64,000 nt of DNA from Anastatus disparis (Eukaryota > Arthropoda > Insecta > Hymenoptera > Eupelmidae), in assembly GCA_017163975.1 (NCBI GenBank), contig JAFFSR010000370.1:124001-188000 (forward strand), written 5' to 3'. The translations under genes and the position numbers were made by a program. Below the pieces are notes generated by a model. The model was not told the origin of the DNA and did not search any database. It saw only the letters and a list, made by a program, of their open reading frames with translations. Position 1 is the stretch's first letter. Each line of letters starts with the position of its first letter. Positions 55,425 to 64,000 of the stretch are shown here, one piece after another.

Positions 55425-57159
55425 AAATATATTAGATTTATAAAGTTGATCTAAGTCTCTTATCGATTAAAAATTATAAAAATTTTCTTGCGTTAATTTT
55501 ATGTTAATCTGATAAATTATTTCGATAATCAAACTCATATGTATAAAAACAATTGTGTTCTTTAAAATTTAGACAAATAATGTTTTAAAATTAAGAATTA
55601 CAATATTATAAGATTCCAATGAAAACTTTTGACTTTTCACAACTTCAACGTTGATTTATATTGAAATTGGTATCGATGGTTGCGATTTTCAATGAATAGC
55701 ACATTTTGAAATGTTTTTAGAATAAGTTTTGCTTTTCATTTTAGTTATTGAACTTAAATGAAGTCAACACAACTAAAAATTTGGATTTTGAATAAAATTA
55801 TAATCAATGGAAGAAAATAGAATTATTTATTTAAAAAAACGCACGCATTGAATATTTCGCAAAACTTTCTCCTAATAAATATATATTCTTTTTAAATAAA
55901 AATTATCGTAAAGATAATATATTTTGAAATTTTGGAAAATTTTTAAATTTTCAACGTTTTTGTATTTGAGGAATTAAATTAAAAAAAAATTTTATGTGAT
56001 AAGTGAGTATGTGTGCAAGTGTACACGTATATATTTTAATCAATAAATATGTATATTATAAAAAAATAAAAATTAAAAAAAAAGTTGTTTTATTCAATGT
56101 TACTCTATATTTTGATAATATACTTGTAAATCCTCAAAAAGCATTAAAATACTGAAAACAATTAGTAGCATATTGCTATTATACATGCAAAAATAATGAA
56201 TCACAAACATTGCTAGAATTAAGTTAATAAGTAATTAATTTGAATAGAAAAAATAATAAATTTTAAATGATACAGGTTTATGAATACAAAACAGAAAAAT
56301 AGACATAAAAAATATATTTTTTACACGTACTTTAAATATTTCTTTTCCAGTATAATTTTCAAAGGTAACTTAAATGTGTAGTTTTAAAAATATTAAAATA
56401 GTTAATTCAATATAGATTATTCATCGATTATATAAATATAAAAAATTAGGGTAAAAAATTAAACTTAAGAAAAATCGATTTGTTAAAAAATATTTAATTT
56501 TAATTATCCAATCTCAGATTAAGAGGTAATAATCTTGAAATGAATTAATAATTTTTTAAGGAAATTCGGTGAGAAAAAATACTGTATTCTGAATATAATT
56601 CTATACTTTACATAAATAAATGACAAAGTAATTGATTATTTGGAGAAAGGAGTGATATTATCGATTTTAAAAAGATGTTTTTTAATATAATTTTATTGTA
56701 AATTATTTTCACAGGTAACTTTCTTTACATAATAAATTTTTTTTAAATATTTTCGACATTACACTGAGAACTAGAAAAATTTTCTGGTAAAAATTACAAG
56801 GAACAGTGGTAGCATAGTTATAGGCCGCCATTATAGCAAAAAATTCCCATGTTACATAGTAAAATTTACAAGAAAAATAAGAATTTTTATTATATTTCAA
56901 ACTAAAAACTAAATTTATTGTAAATCTATAATGAACAGCGCTTTCAATAATTTTCTTAAAATTATATAATTTTTATAAAAAATCACGATTTTTGCATTAT
57001 ACCTCTTAAATAAACTTTAATATAATTATAGAACCATAATTATAAGAAGCAAACATTAGTAGAGTCATGTGTAACTTTATATAGCAATTTTTTTATGAAC
57101 ATTTACTGACTTGGAATTGTCATTACCAGTTTCAATATTGAACCTGATTGTACCTTGTT
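55425..57159. other. AT-rich interior of the 6.4-kb element
   Basis: No gene seen; short frames have no recognisable motif. Confidence 0.45.
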
Positions 57160-57455
57160 TTAAGAGAAGGTTACGCTTCTCCTTTTCTTTTCTAATCAAA
57201 GAATAAATTTTGCAAAAACTAATTTTAGTAAAAAATGAAGAGAACGCGGCATCTCGTATAAAATAAAGCAAAATTTTCTTTGATAAGAAAAAATTAATTT
57301 TATTACTTCGTTTTCAAGAAAATCTTGAAAAAGAAAATTTTTTACCTTAAACTATATGGTTTAAGTTTTTAACGTTTTCTTGATTATATTAGTTATTGTG
57401 TAAAAAAAACAATTCTTTGATTAGAAAAAGACGAATATACTCGACCTGCTCTTAA
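57160..57455. mobile_element. TTAA foldback MITE, decayed GAGAAGGTTACG variant
   Basis: 296 bp between TTAA ends (TTAAGAGAAGGTTACG; CTCGACCTGCTCTTAA). Left arm is complete, right arm lacks about 95 bp compared with relatives. Confidence 0.8.
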
Positions 57456-57890
57456 ATTTGTTGTTTTAGTTTTCTTAAAAATTATTTGCGTGGTTTAAAT
57501 TATATTTAATGAAAGAACCTCCGAAAATTTGCTTTTTTCCATACCATTTATGCAAAAACCATTCATATAATTTTTCGAAAATTTTGATACTATTAATGAA
57601 ATTTTCAAGGTACCGTGCAATATTGCTTTTAAAAAATGAATTTTGTTTAACAATTTGAAAAATGAATAATTTATTCGCAAACAGTTGTGTATTTTTTAAT
57701 TTAATGGAATAGTCACTGTTTAAAAATTGTTTGAAAAAAGTGATATTTAAAGTTGAAACTTTTAAGGATGTACCAATATATCTTTGAAATTTATTTAAAA
57801 TAATTTTCGTTAGTATATTATTTTATTCCATTTTATGAAATCTTAATAAAATAATAGTCTTAGTTATAACATTAAATCCATAGAACTTGT

Positions 57891-57891
<1 letters not shown>

Positions 57892-57930
<39 letters not shown>
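57892..57930. repeat. (TA)n microsatellite
   Basis: Uninterrupted TA dinucleotides. Similar tracts lie at 43661-43684 and 61646-61694. Confidence 0.9.
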
Positions 57931-59862
57931 GTAAAATTTAACATGAATTCACACGGCTAAATAATAAAAATCAATAAGTCTGGGAATATGTTCCATTTGG
58001 TTTCCAAAATAAAAATCAAAAATTTTGAGGTTAAAAATTCAAAGTAATGGAATATTTTTATTTACTCAAATTTTTTGAGTGAAATTAAGTTATAATTACA
58101 ATATGTAGACTTTTTAACTTACCTGTTAGGTGAAGATCACTATTGAATATACACACAAAACTGCCTAAGTTGATTTGATATTTAATGACTTGACTTAATA
58201 TTTTTTTTATAAAGAACGAATAAATTTCAGCGATAACGAAGACAATTTTTGAAAACCCCTGAATTTGCGGAAAAGTATTAAAAACAGTCATTTTTAATCA
58301 ATTGTAAGATTTTCTTTCTTCAAACGCACTTTGTTTTGAAGAAAACGTAAAAATACATTTTTATCAGATATCATGTGTAAATATGTAGTGACGATATCAC
58401 CAATAAATCTTAGTTTTACCAGGTTTTGAGTATTTTTACTTGGAAATATTTATTATTTATTATGTACCTAAATTAATTAAGAATTTAAAATAGCATAAAA
58501 ATCATCTGTAAATATTTTCCTTTTTCGTCAAGTGAATAAAACTTGCGTATGAAATTTGGAACAATATAATTAAGGTAATCTAATGTTTAGTAATAACTTC
58601 ATAAATGTTAGTATCCATAATTACATAAATTGTTTGTTAAAAAAGTTTTTTTCTTTCTCAATTTTTTATTTGTTTTATTTTTAGATTTGTTAATAGATTT
58701 ATTAGTATAGTTTTTTAACTATTTAACTTTAAATATGTCCTAATAAATCTGAAAATAAAAAAAAATCATCAAAGATATTAAAGCATTAACTGTATTTATA
58801 AATTATAAATTTTTGAAAATAGTTCAAAATTATGTATTCACATAATTACATGAACATTAAAAAAAAATATAAAAGGAAGTAAAAATTATCATTTTTTCAA
58901 TGATATTTATTAACCAAGTAAGCGTGTTCAAAGCGTTGTCGCAATGCTTGAGATCGGCATTCAAAGCGAGCGACCACGCAATAAATCGCTATGTTCGAAT
59001 TCAGCTTTCTGTATACGTTAGAGTACAGAGAACCGTAGTGAGCGACTACAGAGTTTATTCGCAGTGTTTGCCTTCGGCCTTCTGCATGATTCAATGCGAA
59101 GAGACGGAGCAAGCGACAAAGCAGTTTAGCCGCTGGGCTTGGATTCAGCTTTCTGTGCGGTAGACTACGGAGAGCCGTAGCGAGCGACAAAGCAGTTTAG
59201 TCGTTGGGCTTGGATTCAGCTTTCTGTGCCGTAGACTACGGAGAGCCGTAGCGAGCCACAACGCAGCTTAGTCGCAGCGCTCTGCTCCGATCAATTGTAA
59301 TCTTTTATACAGAAAGTTCGAATGATTGGCTGCGATATTGTTACGCACTCTTATATAGCGATTTTCCGTTATTAATAGCTGCGAATGTTGTCCAAATCAC
59401 TCACAACAATCGACTTCGCAGCGTGTGAGTTCGGCTTTTTTTTCAGTGTATATCTATATATAAAATCTTCAAATCTTCAATTTTGCCAATATCTCCGTTT
59501 ATAATTAAATATATTAATATATTTTTCGGTGGGAAAATATATTTTTAATTATATTATCCAACAATGCGTGCAAAAATATAATATTGAATATATTAATATA
59601 TTAATATATCAAAAAAGGAATTTTAAAATTTTCGAAGATGTTTAGACACTAATGTTAAAAGTGTATCTATATATAAAATCTTCAAATCTTTAATTTTGCC
59701 AACATCTCCGTATATGATCGAATATATTAATATATTGTTCGGTAAATATATATATTTTTTTTATAATATTGCATTGTCATCCAGTTCTGAGCTATATTTA
59801 AAATTTCAAGTCTCTAGCTCATCGGGAAGTTAGTTTACAATCGGTTGCAAAATTTGTACCGA

Positions 59863-59900
<38 letters not shown>
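59863..59900. repeat. (CAGA)n microsatellite
   Basis: About nine CAGA units with one CAAA variant, followed by CACCAAAGCGAG. Confidence 0.9.
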
Positions 59901-59901
<1 letters not shown>

Positions 59902-59912
59902 CCAAAGCGAGT

Positions 59913-60095
59913 TAATAAAAACGTAGTAAAATTGATAATTGTTTAGTATAAAATAAGCATTGAAAATTTTATTTTAGAATTTTAAAAATTCGAAATATCT
60001 ATATAATAAAAACGTAGTAAAATTGATAATTGTTTAGTATAAAATAAGCATTGAAAATTTTATTTTAGAATTTTAAAAATTCGAAATATCTTATA
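59913..60095. repeat. Tandem duplication of about 90 bp
   Basis: AATAAAAACGTAGTAAAATT to TTCGAAATATCT occurs twice in succession (starts near 59915 and 60005). Located at the edge where the right arm resumes. Confidence 0.85.
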
Positions 60096-60991
60096 AATCC
60101 TAACTCTAGACTACATTTCTAAAGTTTTTTATATGTTATTTTGAATGGCAAATGGAACATATATTACTTGATTTGCAGCGATTTTTATTTTTCAAGCGTG
60201 CGAGTAATAAATACACATTTATTTATTTACTATAAATATTCAATGAATATATAATAATGTATTAGTATCTCTCTCATCATTTCTATTATAATTTACTTAA
60301 TTAATTAAAAAGTAAATATGAAACATCATCGCATTCAACTATTTGAATAAGTGCGATTCTCCTTTTCTTAAATAGCTATCGTTCCCATAAGCTTTAATGG
60401 TTCAATTTCTTATATATAGAATTAATGTATGATAGTGTTGACTAAACTCGTGTTGTTAAACTATGTCGCTTCAATCGCTTCATTTCCTAAATAATATCGT
60501 GTAAAACGTTATCGACTCGTTGTCTTTCGAGTCCGGAACAGAGCGCGTTTGTTAATTTTGACGGATTATATTACACTTACCCCCACCGGCCACAGTTCGA
60601 CGACAGACCTGTGCACTGTATATACAGTGAACCGCTATGTTACCGCACCTATCTAATCTTTGTGATTCGTTAATGTAACTGTATGCATTGCGTATTTTGG
60701 ATTGTACTAATACTATATCGATAGAATCGCTTTCGTTTACGTTTATAATCATGTGCATTTTGGTTATGGAACATATAGCATTACATATACGCTTAACTTA
60801 TACTGTTGAGTTAATATCAACGCACGCATACTTCAATCGAATCCAACGAGTTAAGGGATAATGGAACGTTTGTGATTAGACTTTTATACGAATATAGTTG
60901 CGGTTTTGCGAACAATAGCGTTTGAAGGATTTACGGAACCGCTGGGACTCCGGATTTTTTTCGGTGTAGCTACCTAACTCTTTAGTAATCA

Positions 60992-61121
60992 GAGGGGCTA
61001 TTCAAGTAGTGATACACATGTATGTATTACGCGAATTCTATGCGCGCGCAGACTTTTTATTCTCTTGCTGACAACTATCGTCGCGATACATACATACATA
61101 TCGTTACTTGAATATCCCCTC
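60992..61121. mobile_element. 130-bp MITE with GAGGGGCTATTCAAGTA ends
   Basis: Inverted ends GAGGGGCTATTCAAGTA and TACTTGAATATCCCCTC. The left arm lacks it near 34290-34295. Duplicated target is short (2-3 bp ending CA). A CGCGCGCA patch lies inside. Confidence 0.8.
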
Positions 61122-61639
61122 AGTTCTTAGTTTTCTCAGATCATTTGTAAAATCATAACCTTACTTTTGTCGCGTAGCGCAAAAATATAGATTAGTAATT
61201 ATTCCCATTCCTTTAATTATTGACGAACAAAGTTAGTAATGATTCCAAATTTTTGAGTAGCTGTTAACTGCTTTTTCTCTCCGTGTGTATGGTTTTATTT
61301 TGTCTTCACCATATAGTTTCACTATACGATTTCATCATAGGGTCATATTATATGATTTTATCATATACTTTCATTATATGATAAATTGAAACCAAAAAAC
61401 ATGTAATAAAACCATATGATAAAATCATGTAATAAAACTATGTGTTTTTTTTCAACCAGGATTGCAAGGTAAAATAAAATGGACTAGCACAGACAAAATA
61501 AATGAATAGAAAGAGTAATCGACGCCTCAGATGGAAGAATAGACCGATGGACGGGAGTAATTTTCCAGCTTATGGAAGAGACAAGAAAAATATTACATAA
61601 AAAAGAAAATAAAAAAGAAAACTAATAAAATTTATTTTC

Positions 61640-61641
61640 CT

Positions 61642-61700
<59 letters not shown>

Positions 61701-62580
61701 CAACATTTTTTACTGTAGTTGAAAAAAAAAGAAAGGCAACTAACTAGTAACTAATGAAATAGCCAGATAGTTGTGAACGCGATTTAAAGTAATTAACTCC
61801 GATAGTAGACATAGTTTAAAACTTTTTTTTACTTTCAATAATTAGATAAGGAAAAATGATACATTTAAATAGAAGGAAAGGAAATGTTCCTGCATCAAGA
61901 GCAAAAGAGTAATCACCATCTATTTTTTTCATATATATATACATAAACTTTTATTCTATATATAGAAAACAACCAACTGGTGACTAATGAACTAGTCAGA
62001 TAGTTGTAGGTAAATTTAAGACTTACAAGGAATGATTAGAAACATTTAAAATGGTAATTGCTCTTGTAACGAAAGTGATAAAAACAAAAAAAGTTAAATA
62101 AACTAAACAAATAGAAGAAAATTTTTTTAATGCATACAAATAAAAATCTATCTCTAGGTAATTGCCATTTTTAAGAAAGTACATTTTTTTAGTATTAATT
62201 TTAGTAAAGAACATTTTTTTTGTTTATTAATAAGTGAACAACCAAGTGGTGATTAATGTACGAGCCAGATAGTTGTAAGTAAATTTAAAAGAAAAAAACA
62301 ATCTATATGAATATTTACGTATTTCTATAAAAAATTGTAATTTCCCTATAACAGCGAAAACAATAATAAAACGAAAAGAAACAAAAAGATACAGCAAATA
62401 AAAATAAATTCATTAAAAAAAAAAACAAATTCCTTTTGAAAAGGGTAATTACCACTCTTAAGTATAAGAATTTTCTTTATCATTATTTTTTAATAAATAA
62501 ATAACTAGCCAGATAGTTGTGACTTAATTTAAAATACAACCTTTATAAGTATATATATATATATATATATTATCTTATAG
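61640..62580. repeat. Diverged higher-order tandem repeat
   Basis: The phrase AGCCAGATAGTTGT or a close variant occurs near 61762, 61996, 62263 and 62508, each preceded by AACTAGT/ACTAATG-type words, giving a period of about 240-265 bp. A (TA)n tract is at 61646-61694. Non-coding. Confidence 0.65.
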
Positions 62581-62723
62581 TAAAATATTTTATCACCTTG
62601 TATGAAAATTATTTTGTAAAAGTAGAATAATGCTGCGAAAAAACAAATGATTATAAGAAAATATTGAAAACTGTAAATAACAATAAAAAAGCGTTAGGCT
62701 AGAAATAAATAATGGTTCTCACA

Positions 62724-63542
62724 TAGCATGGAAGATCTCACTGAAATATTTCGAATTATTCCACTGGAATATTTCAATGGAACCTTTCATGCAGATTATT
62801 GAAAGTCTTCACGGAATATTTCAGAATATTCCACTGGAATCTTCCATTGAAAGTTTCCAGGAATATTTCAGGAATATTTCAAAGGAATGTTCGAAAACTT
62901 TTTCGAAATATTCCATGTAATATTCACGAAAGATTTCTGAAATATTTCATAAAATATTCCATGTAATGTTTATGAATATTCCAGTAAAATATTTCATGGA
63001 AGATTCCAGAAAGATTCCATAAACATTTCGCTGGAAGATTCCGACAAACTTTAAAATCGTACAGCGGATAATTACATAAATCTTTCAGAAATAGTCAACT
63101 AAATATTCTACAGAAAGATTTAAGTAATCTTCCAGTGGAATATTTCATGAAAGATTTCAGAAAGATTCCATAAACATTTCACTGGAAGTTTTCAAAAAAC
63201 TTTTAAATCGTGCAGCGAAATATTAGATAAATCTTCTATAAATATTCCACGAAACATTTCACAGGAAGATTAAAGTAATCTTTCGATGAAATATTTCATG
63301 AAAGATTTCAGGAAGATTCCGATAAACATTAAAATCGTACAGCGGAATATTACATAAATCTTCCATAAATATTCCACGTAATGTTCCACAGAAATATTTA
63401 AGTAACCTTCCAGTGGAATATTTTATGAAAGATTTCAGAAAGATTCCATAAACATTTCACTGGAAGATTCCAAAAAACTTTTAAATCGTACAGTGGAATA
63501 TAACATCAATCTTCCATAAATAGTCAACGAAATATTCCACAA
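62724..63542. repeat. GAATATTCC/GAAATATTTC word array starting with CACATAGCATGGAAG
   Basis: Begins with the same CACATAGCATG end as the 16.6-19.1 kb array and consists of TCCACTGGAAT, GAATATTCC and GAAAGATTCC variants; a unit of about 150-180 bp with ATCGTACAGCGGA recurs at about 63057, 63208, 63334 and 63485. Right end not seen. Confidence 0.65.
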
Positions 63543-64000
63543 CCCTGGTAGAAAATAGACCGTTCAAAAATGGCCATTAGTCATTTATTAGTCATTTTTT
63601 TATGACTAATTTTTTAATCACAAAATGACCAAAATATGGTGAAATTGCTAATATATATAGATATATACTTTATGCAAATAAATTTATAGATATATTTCTT
63701 TTCTTCTACGAATAAAATTTCTTTACAAAAATTAACTTGCTAATACGATAAAGTTGAAATAAATCACAAAAAGCCTAAAAATTGTTACAGCATAATAAAA
63801 ATGGCAGAGACTTTAAATAAATATTTTAGAGATTTAAGGTTAGTTCTCAGGCTGCCATGACTCTGTTTTAACCTTGCCTTGCAAGTACGTTAAAAGAGAG
63901 TGAGAGAGAAAGAGAAAACGAGGAAGAGAGAAAAAGCGGTAGAGTTTCCAAAACTTGAGAGAACTGCAAAACAGACACAAATCAATAAAGTAGTTCATTT
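63543..64000. other. One CCCTGGTAGAAA end, then AT-rich sequence
   Basis: A single MITE-type end at 63543-63554 has no partner in the window; the self-pairing TTAGTCATTTTT/AAAATGACTAA words follow. A GAGAGAGAAAGAG purine tract is at about 63895-63935. No gene seen. Confidence 0.4.

Larger units (their letters stand above)
53034..59448. mobile_element. 6.4-kb element with 1.2-kb terminal inverted repeats
   Basis: Terminal repeats 53034-54241 and 58243-59448 are almost identical; ends CACTGAAAAAAAAGCCGAAC with TA flanks (53032-53033, 59449-59450). A related tandem flank at about 59626-59740 shows the site without the element (TTAAAAGTGTATC). Each repeat contains a TATAAAAG box and a GC-rich 71-bp tandem array. 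The interior has one interrupted ORF and nested TTAA elements. Superfamily unassigned. Confidence 0.85.
51811..61461. repeat. Right arm of the giant inverted repeat, split by 7.6 kb
   Basis: 51811-52340 and about 59940-61461 together mirror the left arm. The break falls between TTTTTAATACTAAG (complement near 52330-52345) and the AACAATTATC segment at 59940, both adjacent in the left arm at 45865-45895. The intervening 52340-59935 contains a palindrome and the 6.4-kb element. Confidence 0.8.

Noticed and set aside
1..64000. CRISPR arrays, rRNA, bacterial operons or polydnavirus-type circles.
   Set aside because: No regularly spaced identical repeats with unique spacers, no rRNA-like sequence, animal-type signals throughout, and no polydnavirus gene families recognised.

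Overview
The window comes from an AT-rich animal genome, most likely an insect. Reasons: an integrated Polinton/Maverick-type element with animal-type TATA boxes and AATAAA signals, a LINE fragment, a solo LTR, and very dense small inverted-repeat transposons. No host gene could be identified, so the species cannot be named. All similarity statements rest on motif recognition; no search was run.

Region 1 (about 0.3-11.3 kb) is a decaying Polinton/adintovirus-like element, almost all on the + strand. In order it holds a broken family B DNA polymerase, a small minus-strand ORF, a structured intergenic region, the A32/FtsK-HerA-type packaging ATPase, a short basic core-like protein, a conserved Polinton protein, a protein with a parvovirus-type phospholipase A2 motif, a DDE integrase with a chromodomain, the penton-like minor capsid protein, a pVI/pX-like core protein, the double-jelly-roll (hexon-like) major capsid protein, a nuclease-like ORF, an adenain-type cysteine protease, and a terminal gene with a possible PC4-like ssDNA-binding segment. 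Polymerase, penton and major capsid genes carry stops or a frameshift; ATPase, PLA2, integrase, core proteins and protease are open. Together these are the parts of a virion-forming, integrating DNA element that can no longer make all its proteins as read.

Region 2 (about 11.3-33.9 kb) has no convincing host gene. It holds a LINE fragment, arrays of GAAATATTTC and AAACGTTT words, piggyBac-like and other TTAA-flanked foldback MITEs, a TG..CA solo LTR with a 4-bp target duplication and three covarying stem-loops, and a direct duplication (about 22.1-24.5 kb and 28.2-32.8 kb) whose two copies serve as empty and filled sites for one another's insertions.

Region 3 (about 33.9-61.5 kb) is a giant interrupted inverted repeat. 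One arm contains a 10.1-kb element with an 18-bp TIR whose empty site survives in the other arm. The structure is also split by a 6.4-kb element with 1.2-kb terminal inverted repeats and an ORF interrupted by a TTAA MITE. tRNA-like A/B-box modules followed by T-runs occur inside two kinds of inverted-repeat element. The last 2.5 kb is diverged tandem repeats. Because many insertions have an empty counterpart within the window, target duplications (TTAA, TA, AGGT) and the order of events can be read directly.
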